A DNA stretch of 64,000 bases from Zunongwangia pacifica (GCF_023499215.1 NZ_JAKHSK010000023.1:1-64000); one strand, 5' to 3'. Positions 7,598-16,267 are shown, numbered from the stretch's first letter. Notes: generated from the letters alone by a model not told the origin. Translations and numbers: made by a program.

Positions 7598-8173
7598 ATG
7601 ACTGAGTTTATTGTATTATTCCAAAAATTGGGAATAGCTGGGTTTGCGCAGTTAGAATTTGAATCAGATCTTCCTGAAGAAAACTTTATCCAACTTGTAA
7701 TGCTAGATGGGTATTATATGTATCAATACATCCAAGCTGGGAATACATACGTTATGCCTATCTCTAAATTAAAAGAGAATCAAATAAATTTTGAGCAGTT
7801 ATATCGTATAGAGAAAACCTGGTTTGGGTTTGCAACCAGAACGGTAAGGGATTTATTAATCATGCCAAATCAAAATTTCTATTATCCACACGAATTTGGA
7901 AGCTACCTGTATATTTTTACAAAGCAATTAAGATCTAAAGCTGAAATCGAGATTTGGCTCGATAATGAATTTTCAAATAGGTATGCAGATATAAATGAGG
8001 AGTTTACCGGATTTAAAAATCTAATGAACCCGGAAGATTATTTAATCGCTACAAATCACGATTTACAACATCAATTTGGAGTAATAGGAGAAGACGATAA
8101 AATAGCAAAGATCATCACTAAATTTAAAAATACTAGCTTGAAAAGCTTTGATCTGGAGTATAATAACGAATAG
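7598..8173 (+). CDS. Unknown soluble protein, 191 aa
   Basis: No signal peptide or membrane segment is seen. The sequence is rich in aromatic residues and acids (MLDGYYMYQYIQAGNTYVM, NQNFYYPHEFGSYLYIF) and looks like a folded cytoplasmic protein. I do not recognise a family or a catalytic motif. The stop is only 15 bp before the signal-peptidase-like gene, which suggests co-transcription. Function unknown. Confidence 0.65.
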   Translation: MTEFIVLFQKLGIAGFAQLEFESDLPEENFIQLVMLDGYYMYQYIQAGNTYVMPISKLKENQINFEQLYRIEKTWFGFATRTVRDLLIMPNQNFYYPHEFGSYLYIFTKQLRSKAEIEIWLDNEFSNRYADINEEFTGFKNLMNPEDYLIATNHDLQHQFGVIGEDDKIAKIITKFKNTSLKSFDLEYNNE

Positions 8174-8188
8174 AATTTCATCTAAATC

Positions 8189-8866
8189 ATGAAGAAAAAA
8201 CTGCTAATTACTGGTAGCATTTTATTGGCAATATTTCTAATTTATAATGGTTTAGGGCAATCAGGGATTTTTAAAGTATTTCATAATTCCAGTGTTGCTA
8301 ACGATCCAAATTTAAAAATGGGGAAATACTTTGTTTCATCAAATTTAATAACTCCAAAAAACGGTGATTTTGTTTCCTATTTACATCATGATGAAAATTT
8401 TGGAGCTCATTTTAGGGTTCATAGATTAACTGGTAAACAAGGTGATACAATTGAACTTAAAGGTGGCATTTTGTTTATTAATGGTAAAAACTTAGATAGA
8501 GGTATTAACTTTATTCACAACTATCATCTTTCTATAGAAAAGTACGAAAGCTTACCAAAATCAATAGCGTATAATGAATTTGGATATGCTTCGAAAATAA
8601 ATGATTCTACATATAAAATAATGATAGATGATAATTTTGCTAGAGAAATTGGTGTATCAGATCAAAAAGTAGTGCTTAACCAAACAGAAGTTGATAAAAG
8701 GATTCAAAATATCTACAATGCTAACTGGAATAAAGATTATTTTGGGCCAATAATTGTTCCTGAAGGGAAAGCCTTTGTTCTTGGTGATAATAGAGATAAT
8801 TCGGAAGATTCCAGGTATTTTGGTTTTATAGAATTAAAAAATATTAAAGGAACCGTAATTTATTAA
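8189..8866 (+). CDS. Signal peptidase I-like (S26) protein with altered catalytic residues
   Basis: 225 residues with one N-terminal membrane segment (residues 4-20). The C-terminal box [20 protein letters not shown] is the conserved signal peptidase I box E, and [13 protein letters not shown] corresponds to the KRVxGxPGD box. However, the position of the catalytic Lys in that box appears to hold His78, and the SMxPTL nucleophile box is replaced by [10 protein letters not shown], with Ser34 or Ser35 shifted relative to the Pro. An insert of about 60 residues separates the boxes. It may be an inactive paralogue or a divergent protease; the true LepB would be elsewhere. It lies downstream of two unknown genes and faces the minus-strand cluster. 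Confidence 0.75.
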   Translation: MKKKLLITGSILLAIFLIYNGLGQSGIFKVFHNSSVANDPNLKMGKYFVSSNLITPKNGDFVSYLHHDENFGAHFRVHRLTGKQGDTIELKGGILFINGKNLDRGINFIHNYHLSIEKYESLPKSIAYNEFGYASKINDSTYKIMIDDNFAREIGVSDQKVVLNQTEVDKRIQNIYNANWNKDYFGPIIVPEGKAFVLGDNRDNSEDSRYFGFIELKNIKGTVIY

Positions 8867-8920
8867 AATTGGAATTTTTATTAACCTAATATTCGAGATT
8901 ACAGCGTTGATTTTTACCAA

Positions 8921-9625
8921 TCACTCACCCTCATAAACCTTCAAACATTCCTGCAGCGAATTTCCTTCTTCGTGGATACATTCGCAAAATGTGATACAAT
9001 TTTCGCGATTATCAGCATCACTACATTGTTTTTCGCAATCAGATAAAGTATTCCGGGGCATAATAGTATAAACGTGGGTGATAAAAAATACAAAAGTGAT
9101 TACGTAAAGGAACGCGCCACCGAAAAATGCAAACGGAAATTTTTTGATTTTTGATTGTTGCGGTAGTAATTTTTCACTACTGTTTTGCTTTAACGGAAGA
9201 ATATATTTTAGTTTATGGTAATCCCAGCACAGTAAAAATATCACAGCCGTAAACATAAGTGGTGAGGTTAGTAATGATCCTTCAAATCTTACAGCTAAAG
9301 AAAGCACCATGATATTTAAAATAATGGGCAAATAAATTAAAGCGCCTAAAGTCGCGGTACGCGGAATTAAAAGTAAAATTGCCGCTAGCATTTGCATCAC
9401 GCCAATAAAAGGATAGTAATAACCGGTATAAAATAGTGCTTCCAGGTAATGCCCCATGGGATGATCATTTGGTAAAGATGTAAAACGTTCCCCGTTTATT
9501 TTTACAAAACCCGAGGGTAAAAAACCGGCTGCTAATGCAATTCGGCAAAAAATAGCAAAATATCTAATCCAGATGTTTTGTCTTGCCTGTAGATGAAATT
9601 GTTCGAATTTAGCGATGATTTTCAT
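8921..9625 (-). CDS. DoxX-like membrane protein with Cys-rich C-terminal tail
   Basis: 234 residues with several membrane helices. FCRIALAAGFLPSGFVKING is the typical first DoxX helix with its SGxxKI/L motif. Distinctive is the last 40 residues: CEKQC, then eight residues, CITFC, E, C, nine residues, C, a twin CX3C arrangement that could form disulfides or bind metal. DoxX relatives are small quinone- or redox-linked membrane proteins of uncertain biochemistry. Its start overlaps the stop of the COQ4-like gene by 4 bp (ATGA-type coupling), so the two are translated together from the promoter/operator at 10139-10155. Confidence 0.75.
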   Translation of the reverse strand: MKIIAKFEQFHLQARQNIWIRYFAIFCRIALAAGFLPSGFVKINGERFTSLPNDHPMGHYLEALFYTGYYYPFIGVMQMLAAILLLIPRTATLGALIYLPIILNIMVLSLAVRFEGSLLTSPLMFTAVIFLLCWDYHKLKYILPLKQNSSEKLLPQQSKIKKFPFAFFGGAFLYVITFVFFITHVYTIMPRNTLSDCEKQCSDADNRENCITFCECIHEEGNSLQECLKVYEGE

Positions 9626-10122
9626 TGCTTCGGAGTAGATAAAATGGTTACTGAATTTATATAATCTCGGCTAAATATCGCCTGCCTGAAATCTTCAAAG
9701 TTTAGCGGAAGCACTTCTTTAAAGTCAAAATGATGAAACGTATTCGCATTCTGCCCAATCTTAAAAGATCGGTAGTAATATCTAAAATAATCGGGCAAAA
9801 TAAGGCTACCTAATATAATGGCGCCAAACATATAAGGACTGCGCTTTCCGTTTCCAAAACATAAATATTGCAAGGCGATTTCGTCTTCAACAGTTATTCC
9901 GTAACCGCAAAGGGTGTGATAAGCATCGTGACGCTCTACTTTAGCGATGAGCTGAAAATTATTTTTATTTAGAAACTGGCCAAGATGATAACCAAAACTC
10001 TCTTTAGGGTAATTTAGCAAATCGGCAGTACTGATATTCCACGGAATATGATCGCGTTTTAGCCATCGCCTGTATATTTTCTGCGTTTGATCGAAAAGCC
10101 AGTGAATGAATCTTTTTCGCAT
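9622..10122 (-). CDS. COQ4-like protein
   Basis: 166 residues carrying the exact COQ4 metal motif HDxxH-x11-E (His65, Asp66, His69, Glu81; context ERHDAYHTLCGYGITVEDE). In eukaryotes and some bacteria COQ4 binds a divalent metal and works in ubiquinone assembly, with a reported oxidative-decarboxylation role. This clade makes menaquinone, so the family role cannot simply be transferred; a lipid/quinone-modifying or lipid-presenting role is an inference. It is the first gene of a two-gene operon with the DoxX-like protein. Its start lies 16 bp from the palindrome at 10139-10155. Confidence 0.75.
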   Translation of the reverse strand: MRKRFIHWLFDQTQKIYRRWLKRDHIPWNISTADLLNYPKESFGYHLGQFLNKNNFQLIAKVERHDAYHTLCGYGITVEDEIALQYLCFGNGKRSPYMFGAIILGSLILPDYFRYYYRSFKIGQNANTFHHFDFKEVLPLNFEDFRQAIFSRDYINSVTILSTPKQ

Positions 10123-10138
10123 AAGGATAGTTTAAAGT

Positions 10139-10155
10139 ACTTTGAAATTCAAAGT
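10139..10155. promoter_or_regulatory. Palindromic operator 1 (ACTTTGAAATTCAAAGT)
   Basis: Perfect 8-bp inverted repeat around a central A, 16 bp upstream of the COQ4-like start codon. The same 17-mer pattern recurs at 11285 and 12259. The flank TTTAAAGTACTTTGAAA is shared with operator 3. Probable binding site of the winged-helix regulator at 11318-11623 (inference). Confidence 0.75.
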
Positions 10156-10175
10156 GTTTAATTAAATTTTTTTGA

Positions 10176-10949
10176 TTAATGAATGACCGAATGATCTAAA
10201 GCTTTGATGTCGTTTTTATAGTCTTTAGGCAAAATAAGTGCCTTCAGGATGTAATCGATTTTAAATGATCGGCTTAGTCGGTATAGCGGAATTACAGCGA
10301 TTAAAACCGAATGTTCCCGGAAATTCAGTAATTCTTTTACCCGTTTTGGCGCCATTAAAATTTGTGCTTCCAGCAATAATCGATAACGAGCAACACCTAG
10401 ATGTTTTTTATACTGAACAAAGAGATCCTGGGTAAAATCACTATGCTCAAAATTTTCCTGAAGCTGAAGTTCGCGCTGTTGTTTCCAGTCTTTAAAATCC
10501 TTTGGTAATCCCTCGATTTTCATTCCGTGGCCAACTTTTAGAAATACGCTTAGTACTTCTTCTTTTTCATTCAACGTTAGTCTTCGTTCTAAAGCTTCAA
10601 AAGCTCTTATAGAATAATCGATTAGCATAAAAAGTACATCACGATACGCCCATTCCGGGATTTTAAAACCTCGATTTTCTTCAATTTTAGCATGAATTTT
10701 ATTCATCTGGTCAATCGCCTGGAAAGCAGCTTTTTCTTCAGCAAAAACAATCACTTTCGCGTAATTCACGGTAGAGAAGAGGCGACCTAAAGGATCTTTT
10801 GGAAGCCTGCCGGTGTAATACAACCAGTCTACTGCTTTATTTAATGCAAATTCAGCAGCAGCACCGGCAAAAATAAACATAATGGTATCTGCTTTTCCCC
10901 AAATCTGGCGAACAATCGAGTCTTTTTTTGTGAAATAGGTTTTTTCCAT
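10176..10949 (-). CDS. MpaB-type oxygenase family protein (DUF2236)
   Basis: 257 residues. The N-terminal pattern WGKADTIMFIFAGAAAEFAL followed by AVDWLYYTGRLPKDPLGRLF matches the DUF2236/MpaB family, which includes rubber oxygenase (latex-clearing protein) and fungal MpaB'. Several members bind heme b, but the exact axial residues cannot be assigned here; AIDQMNKIHAKIEE holds a candidate His. The substrate is unknown. Its start is 3 bp from the stop of the upstream membrane-protein gene, so the two form one unit under operator 2. Confidence 0.7.
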   Translation of the reverse strand: MEKTYFTKKDSIVRQIWGKADTIMFIFAGAAAEFALNKAVDWLYYTGRLPKDPLGRLFSTVNYAKVIVFAEEKAAFQAIDQMNKIHAKIEENRGFKIPEWAYRDVLFMLIDYSIRAFEALERRLTLNEKEEVLSVFLKVGHGMKIEGLPKDFKDWKQQRELQLQENFEHSDFTQDLFVQYKKHLGVARYRLLLEAQILMAPKRVKELLNFREHSVLIAVIPLYRLSRSFKIDYILKALILPKDYKNDIKALDHSVIH

Positions 10950-10952
10950 AGT

Positions 10953-11270
10953 TTAATCCCAAAGTCCTACTTGTGCTAACGCGAAAACTAAGCTTAACCA
11001 AAAAATGAAGAGAAAGCAAAATCCGCAAAAAATACTAATCAATTTTGTGTATTTATGGCCTTTAAACAAGAAATCATGGACCAGGTAATACAATAAACCA
11101 CTGCAGGCACCACCAATCGAAGTGGTAATTATAGGGATATACACCCAGCTTTCAATTTCGCCAACTATTAATAAGATGACTGCCAATAAGAGTAATGCAA
11201 TTCCGGCTCCGCTAAGTGCTCGTTTAGAGGCCAAAGCGTAATTTAATTTCAATGGATGTTCTATAGTCAT
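10953..11270 (-). CDS. Small membrane protein, 105 aa
   Basis: Three hydrophobic segments (about residues 19-38, 43-65 and 78-101). No family recognised. It is the first gene of the unit that continues into the MpaB-like gene (3-bp gap). Operator 2 lies 14 bp upstream of its start. Its strict linkage to the MpaB-like protein suggests a membrane partner (inference). Confidence 0.65.
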   Translation of the reverse strand: MTIEHPLKLNYALASKRALSGAGIALLLLAVILLIVGEIESWVYIPIITTSIGGACSGLLYYLVHDFLFKGHKYTKLISIFCGFCFLFIFWLSLVFALAQVGLWD

Positions 11271-11284
11271 AATACATAAATTTT

Positions 11285-11301
11285 ACTTTGAATTTCAAAG
11301 T
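11285..11301. promoter_or_regulatory. Palindromic operator 2 (ACTTTGAATTTCAAAGT)
   Basis: Perfect 8-bp inverted repeat around a central T, in the 47-bp gap between the regulator stop and the start of the 105-aa membrane gene. Same pattern and similar spacing to the start codon (14 bp) as operator 1. Confidence 0.75.
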
Positions 11302-11317
11302 AGGTTAATAAAAAAAT

Positions 11318-11623
11318 TTAGTTTAATTCATTTCTCGATTTTATAATGCTTTCCAACGCATCGATATGTTTTTTAAATGCTAACTTCCCAACTTTTGTCG
11401 CTTTATATTTGGTGTTTGGCTTGCGATCTACGAAGGATTTTTGAACCTCAAGATATTCGGCTTTTTCAAGCGCTTTTATATGGCTGGCCAAATTACCATC
11501 GGTCACTTCCAATAGCTCTTTTAGCTGATTAAAACTGACTTTTTCGTTCACCATTAAAACCGACATGATCCCCAATCGAATGCGATGGTCAAAAAGTTTA
11601 TTTATGTTTTCTATGATACTCAC
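11318..11623 (-). CDS. Winged-helix transcriptional regulator, 101 aa
   Basis: A stand-alone winged helix: helices at residues 14-45 (IRLGIMSVLM, then SFNQLKELLEVTDGNLASHI) form the HTH, and YLEVQKSFVDRKPNTKYKAT is the wing. This fits the small MarR/ArsR-like group (HTH_34 type) of 90-100 residues that bind DNA as dimers; no sensor domain or metal-binding Cys is present. It follows the 201-aa membrane-protein gene after 21 bp and should be co-transcribed with it from the promoter carrying operator 3, which would make it autoregulated. It is the obvious candidate to bind the three ACTTTGAA-n-TTCAAAGT sites. Confidence 0.85.
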   Translation of the reverse strand: MSIIENINKLFDHRIRLGIMSVLMVNEKVSFNQLKELLEVTDGNLASHIKALEKAEYLEVQKSFVDRKPNTKYKATKVGKLAFKKHIDALESIIKSRNELN

Positions 11624-11644
11624 TTTGGACGTTTTCTTCGGAAA

Positions 11645-12250
11645 TTATTTTTTCTGAATGATCATTAAACTTCCGTAAACAATATGCAAAAGTCCGAATC
11701 CTATCGTCCAAAACCAAAAACCATATCCGGGAAAACAGGCACAGATCAATCCGATCAAAATCTCTGAAATCCCCAAATATTTTATGGTGCCAATTGTATA
11801 TTTTGAAGCATTTATCAAAGCGAGTCCGTAAAAGATTAACATCAATGAAGCAGCTGAAGCAAAATTACCCTGATTCAATTTTAAAAGAATGTATGCGCCA
11901 CCGGTAAGTAGCGGAATCAAAAAGTGAAATGCCAGGCGTTTTGCCGTTTCATCCCAGATTTTTTCATCATTTTTCTTCGCTTCTTTGGCTGAAAGCACAT
12001 AGGCTGTTACCACGCTAAGCAAAAGAACCAACAATAAATCGATCACAATCGGTATGAGTTGCGGACTGGCATATCCAATATTTTCATAATCAAGCTGGGT
12101 AGGGAAGAAATAGATTTTAGCAATTCCCGCGCCTACGATTGCATAAATCCCGGCCATGATTCCAGAGGTTCCGCTAAGGGAAAGAAACCGCGAAGAGCGG
12201 TTCATTAAATTTCTAATTTCAGACAGGTCTTGTGAATAATCTTTACTCAT
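11645..12250 (-). CDS. Polytopic membrane protein, partner of the winged-helix regulator
   Basis: 201 residues with about six hydrophobic segments after a polar N-terminus (KDYSQDLSEIRNLMNRSSRF). I recognise it only as the kind of multi-pass protein often placed before small winged-helix regulators in flavobacteria. It may sense a membrane signal for the regulator (inference). Operator 3 begins only 8 bp before the start codon, so binding would cover the ribosome-binding or transcription-start region. Confidence 0.65.
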   Translation of the reverse strand: MSKDYSQDLSEIRNLMNRSSRFLSLSGTSGIMAGIYAIVGAGIAKIYFFPTQLDYENIGYASPQLIPIVIDLLLVLLLSVVTAYVLSAKEAKKNDEKIWDETAKRLAFHFLIPLLTGGAYILLKLNQGNFASAASLMLIFYGLALINASKYTIGTIKYLGISEILIGLICACFPGYGFWFWTIGFGLLHIVYGSLMIIQKK

Positions 12251-12258
12251 TTTAAAGT

Positions 12259-12275
12259 ACTTTGAAAATCAAAGT
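12259..12275. promoter_or_regulatory. Palindromic operator 3 (ACTTTGAAAATCAAAGT)
   Basis: Same inverted repeat as operators 1 and 2 with one mismatch (ATCAAAGT in the right arm). It shares the left flank TTTAAAGTACTTTGAAA with operator 1 and precedes the unit encoding the regulator itself. Confidence 0.7.
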
Positions 12276-12388
12276 AAATATATAAAAATAAATTATGCAA
12301 CTGAATTTTAGAATTTTATTTCTTTCAATGAAGAAAGTTGTTAGCTAAAACTCAGATTGCATAATTTTCATAATGCTTTTTTAAAAGC

Positions 12389-13246
12389 TTATTTCACTAC
12401 CCAAATTGGGATTTTCGCATTAGCCGTAGAAAGCTCATCGGTAACACTTCCCAACATCAAAGAAGAGATATTATTACTTCCTTTATCGGCAACCATTAAA
12501 AGATCGGCATTATTCTCCTGCGAACATTCGATCAGTTTTTCAGCGATCGTAGCATCTTTACTGTCTAACACTTTTTCTTCTATAGGGTAAGACTTATGCA
12601 TACGTTGTATAAATTTATCCAAACGCTCCTGGCTGTGTTTTTCCAGTTTTGCCTTCATAGTGTCTGCCGAGACGTATGGTGAAAATTGCGCCGGGATTTG
12701 ATATACGTGGGCGGCTACAATATCCGCATTGATTTTCTCCTGAATATAATCTACGGTAGTATAGATTTTCATACAACTTCTGGAAAAATCGGTTCCGGTC
12801 CAAATACTATCTATTTTTGGGGTACTGGTTTCAGGAATAATCAATAGCGGGCATTTTACCATTCTAAGTAATTTATCGGTAAGCACTCCGGCACCTTCAT
12901 AATCGATTTTGTTGCCCACCAGGATCATATCGATATAATATTTATTTACCACATGATTAAAAATCGATTCGGTATAAGGGTCTTCAGCAATTAGTGTATC
13001 CCATTCAACTTCAGCATAAAAACTATTGGTGATCTTTTCAGAAAGTTCATCGCCAATAATCTGTTCTAAATCCAGTTCTTTTAATTGTTCCTGAAATAGT
13101 TCTGAAATTGCATATTTTTTGACATTGTGAAGAAAATAGACCTTTTTGATATCTAATTTTTTTGCTAAAAAAGAGGCGTATGCGATTAGGTGATCGTCCA
13201 TGGGAGAAAGATCCAGTCCTACCATTATCGTATTAATATTCATCAT
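12389..13246 (-). CDS. Tandem universal stress protein (UspA family)
   Basis: 285 residues with two UspA folds: residues 4-137 (NTIMVGLDLSPMDDHLI to CPLLIIPE) and 145-285 (IDSIWTGTDFSRSCMKIY to KIPIWVVK). The C-terminal half retains a G-x2-G-x9-GS/T-like loop (GSNNISSLMLGSVTDEL). The start is adjacent to the BCCT stop (a few bp), making it the last gene of the porin-porin-BCCT-Usp unit. UspA proteins are often fused or linked to transporters and may tune them in response to ATP or stress. Confidence 0.9.
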   Translation of the reverse strand: MMNINTIMVGLDLSPMDDHLIAYASFLAKKLDIKKVYFLHNVKKYAISELFQEQLKELDLEQIIGDELSEKITNSFYAEVEWDTLIAEDPYTESIFNHVVNKYYIDMILVGNKIDYEGAGVLTDKLLRMVKCPLLIIPETSTPKIDSIWTGTDFSRSCMKIYTTVDYIQEKINADIVAAHVYQIPAQFSPYVSADTMKAKLEKHSQERLDKFIQRMHKSYPIEEKVLDSKDATIAEKLIECSQENNADLLMVADKGSNNISSLMLGSVTDELSTANAKIPIWVVK

Positions 13247-13247
13247 T

Positions 13248-14864
13248 TTAATCGGCTTTTTTCAGGTTTCTTTTCTGTACTATTTCTTTAACGACCTCTT
13301 CGTAATTCTCTTTTTGTTTTTGCTCTTTTTTCTTGTTTAGTTTACGCATATCCTCTTTAAGGCCTTTGTAGAGCGAATAACACATTACCAGCAAAATAAA
13401 AGCAAAGGGAAGCCCCGTGACGATCGATGCGGTCTGCAGGGCCTGTAAACCACCACCTACTAATAATACGGCGGCGATAGTACCTTCAGCCACAGCCCAA
13501 AAAATACGTTGCCCTACCGGGGCATCTATTTTTCCTCCTGAAGTTAAACTGTCTACCACCAAGGAACCAGAATCTGAAGAGGTTACAAAAAATCCTGCGA
13601 TTAAAATAACGCCCACCACATTAAGAACGGTTGCCAGCGGAAATTGTTCTAAAAATACGAAAAGTGCTGTAGCAACATCATCGTTTACGGCTTCCACAAT
13701 GGCATTATCTCCGCCTAATACCTGCTGAATAGACGCACTACCAAAGGCGGAAATCCAAAAGAAGGTGATTAATGAAGGGACAATAAGCACCCCTAATACA
13801 AATTCTCTTATCGTTCTGCCTTTAGAGACACGGGCGATAAAAGTTCCCACAAAAGGAGACCAGGCAATCCACCATCCCCAGTAAAATACGGTCCAGTTGT
13901 TTTGCCATTTGGTACCGGTAAAACTTTCTGTCCAGGTAGAGATCATTAAGAAATCTGAAAAATAATTCCCGGTATTTTGAACAAAAGACTGAAAGATAAA
14001 AATCGTTGGTCCTAATACTAAAACAAGGATTAAAAGAAGTACCGCAATTCTCATGTTCCATTCGCTCAAAATACGAACACCCTTATCAACTCCTAACACC
14101 ACAGATAAAGTGGCGATTGCCGTAATTCCGGCAATTATGATGATTTGAGTCGTAATATCGTTGGTAATCCCGAATACATGGTCTACTCCCGCAGCAATTT
14201 GTTGTACCCCAAATCCAAGAGAAGTGGCCAATCCAAAAAGTGTGGCTAAAACAGCGAAGATGTCGATTACGTTCCCCATCCAACCATGAATTTTATCGCC
14301 TATAAATGGATAAAAAACAGATCGTATCGTAAGCGGTAAACCACGGGTATAAGTAAAGTAGGCAAGCGCAAGCCCTACTAAAGCATAAATTCCCCATGCA
14401 TGAAAACCCCAGTGAAGAAAGGTGAAACTCATGGCTTCGCGCGCAGCTTCAACTGTACCTCCTTCAGCCATTGGTGGCTCATTAAAGTGATTTATAGGTT
14501 CAGCAATACTCCAAAATAATAGTCCTATTCCCATCCCGGCACTAAAAAGCATTGCAAACCAGGATGCGGTTTTAAATTCTGGTTTTGCGTTTTGTCCGCC
14601 AATTCTAAGATTCCCGAATTTACTAAAGGCCAAATAGATCATAAAACCAAGAAAAATATTTACGACCAGCACAAAAAACCATCCGCCATTGTTGGCCACA
14701 TAGTTTTGTACATTCTCAAAAACTTTTTCTGCCTTTTTCTCGTAAATGAGCGTTAAGACTATACTTGCGATAATAATAATGGACGAAGAGAAAAATACCG
14801 GGCCGTTAACCTCTAATCCAAAAATGGATTTTTTCTCGTCGCTTCTGGTAACTTTTTCTGCCAT
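13248..14864 (-). CDS. BCCT-family betaine/choline/carnitine transporter
   Basis: 538 residues with about 12 membrane helices. MLFSAGMGIGLLFWSIAEP is the family signature on TM3, and WTVFYWGWWIAWSPFVGTFI the aromatic substrate-site TM8 (betaine box). An N-terminal 20 and a C-terminal 40-residue charged tail flank the core; the tail (KKKEQKQKENYEEVVKEIV) is coiled and may be the osmosensing part as in BetP. It couples uptake of a quaternary amine to Na+ or H+. Two outer-membrane barrels precede it, so the operon likely brings the solute across both membranes. Confidence 0.93.
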   Translation of the reverse strand: MAEKVTRSDEKKSIFGLEVNGPVFFSSSIIIIASIVLTLIYEKKAEKVFENVQNYVANNGGWFFVLVVNIFLGFMIYLAFSKFGNLRIGGQNAKPEFKTASWFAMLFSAGMGIGLLFWSIAEPINHFNEPPMAEGGTVEAAREAMSFTFLHWGFHAWGIYALVGLALAYFTYTRGLPLTIRSVFYPFIGDKIHGWMGNVIDIFAVLATLFGLATSLGFGVQQIAAGVDHVFGITNDITTQIIIIAGITAIATLSVVLGVDKGVRILSEWNMRIAVLLLILVLVLGPTIFIFQSFVQNTGNYFSDFLMISTWTESFTGTKWQNNWTVFYWGWWIAWSPFVGTFIARVSKGRTIREFVLGVLIVPSLITFFWISAFGSASIQQVLGGDNAIVEAVNDDVATALFVFLEQFPLATVLNVVGVILIAGFFVTSSDSGSLVVDSLTSGGKIDAPVGQRIFWAVAEGTIAAVLLVGGGLQALQTASIVTGLPFAFILLVMCYSLYKGLKEDMRKLNKKKEQKQKENYEEVVKEIVQKRNLKKAD

Positions 14865-14881
14865 ATTAATTTGTTAGTGGG

Positions 14882-16042
14882 TTAAAAATAATATCCTATG
14901 TTTATATTAAAGCGGGCCTCCCATTTTGCATCTGGGTTTCCCTTAGAGAAATCGTCTACAAAATTACCGCCAAGCCAGGAGTGATTATATCCGGCCGCGT
15001 AGTCTATATAGGTATACACGTTTCCGGAAGTGATCAACACACCAGTAACATTCATATAAGAGTCCTCAAAGTCATCTTCTGCTTTATCCATAAAGCCAAA
15101 ATCATTATAGAATTCTAAATTTGATATTGGGCCTATTTCAACAGGAACCCTTCGGCTAATGGCTAAAGAGTAAAGATTGAATTTAGCAGCAACTTCGTAG
15201 GTCGCGCCGTAAGCTCCAAATTGAAGTACCTTATCACTAATGGTATCGGGTGTTTTAAGATTATGATCTATGATCATTCCCTGAGCTTTTACGTTCCATT
15301 TTTCACCCAAAAATTCATAGTGAAGGGCAAAACCATGATGGTTCCCGGTTTCTTTGGTATCCAGATTATAAATACCACCGTATTGTACTGATGTTCCTAA
15401 TTGATGTTGTCTATCTTTACCCAGTTTGTAAATAAACTTTCCGTTAAATTGGTTAATTTCCTTATTGCGACCAGCGATGTCGTAAGAATATCGGGAAGGG
15501 TCAACTTCAGTAGTGCTACCAAATTGCAATTCTTCAGCATTTTTAAAGAAAGCCAATTGATATTGGATTCTATCTGAATCGTGGATGTACTTTATTCCCA
15601 TATCGTGATCATCTTCTAAACCCATATAATACGTAAGGTTGAAGAACCAATTGTGGGAGTTATACTGCTGAAGTCCAAAAGGGATCTGTGTTAAACCAAT
15701 ATGAATTTGATCTTCTTGATTAAATTTATAACCTATCCAACCTTGTTTTAAGAAGCCGCCACCAAAGGCTTCAGAATACAATCGATATTCGGCATTTATA
15801 AACACACTTTTATACGATCCTTCCGCATTAATCCTAAACATATCGTATCCAAAATCACCACCACGATCTTTCTGGCCTTCTTTCCAACTTGATAAATTGT
15901 AATTAAATCTAAGGGCGCCACCTAATTTTAGCTTTGGTTTCTCTGAATCCTTTGTTTCTTGGGCCAAAATTGGAAATGAGAAAATAAGAAAAGCGGTGCC
16001 TAGAATTAGTCTATAAAATTGAAGCAGTAAAGTTTTTTCCAT
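14882..16042 (-). CDS. Outer-membrane beta-barrel porin (paralogue 1), BCCT-linked
   Basis: 386 residues from the ATG at 16042, chosen because it puts the signal peptide (FLIFSFPILAQE) properly at the N-terminus; an upstream start at 16072 would add ten residues. The mature chain is Tyr/Gly-rich with alternating strands and ends in the C-terminal Phe motif NINIGYYF typical of outer-membrane barrels. It is closely similar to the neighbouring paralogue throughout (shared GGALRFNYNLSSWK, NAEYRLYSEAFGGGFLKQGW, YIDYAAGYNHSWLGG). It stops 17 bp before the BCCT gene and probably admits the same solute. Confidence 0.8.
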   Translation of the reverse strand: MEKTLLLQFYRLILGTAFLIFSFPILAQETKDSEKPKLKLGGALRFNYNLSSWKEGQKDRGGDFGYDMFRINAEGSYKSVFINAEYRLYSEAFGGGFLKQGWIGYKFNQEDQIHIGLTQIPFGLQQYNSHNWFFNLTYYMGLEDDHDMGIKYIHDSDRIQYQLAFFKNAEELQFGSTTEVDPSRYSYDIAGRNKEINQFNGKFIYKLGKDRQHQLGTSVQYGGIYNLDTKETGNHHGFALHYEFLGEKWNVKAQGMIIDHNLKTPDTISDKVLQFGAYGATYEVAAKFNLYSLAISRRVPVEIGPISNLEFYNDFGFMDKAEDDFEDSYMNVTGVLITSGNVYTYIDYAAGYNHSWLGGNFVDDFSKGNPDAKWEARFNINIGYYF

Positions 16043-16149
16043 CCAGATTTTTTTATGCGCTGTGCGAAACAATAAAAATCGATCTCCAAATCCTAAAAAT
16101 TAATAAAGCCTTAAACCATCTTTGTGAGGATTTTATAAAATTGCTTTTT

Positions 16150-16262
16150 ATTCGATAATCGATTTTAAATGCTACGGTCCCAATAGCTATTGGTATCGCG
16201 GGATGCCTCGAAATAAAAATGAATTCCGAACAAATGTCTCATTGTCCCGAGGTAGTTTACCA
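16150..16262. repeat. Dispersed intergenic repeat, copy B
   Basis: Contains TTCGATAATCGATTTTAAAT, then CCCAATAGCTATTGG, GGGATGCCTCGAAATAAAAA and ends GTCCCGAGGTAGTTTAC, a few bp from the stop codon of the porin gene at 16268. It separates the two porin paralogues. Confidence 0.65.
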
Positions 16263-16267
16263 ATAGT

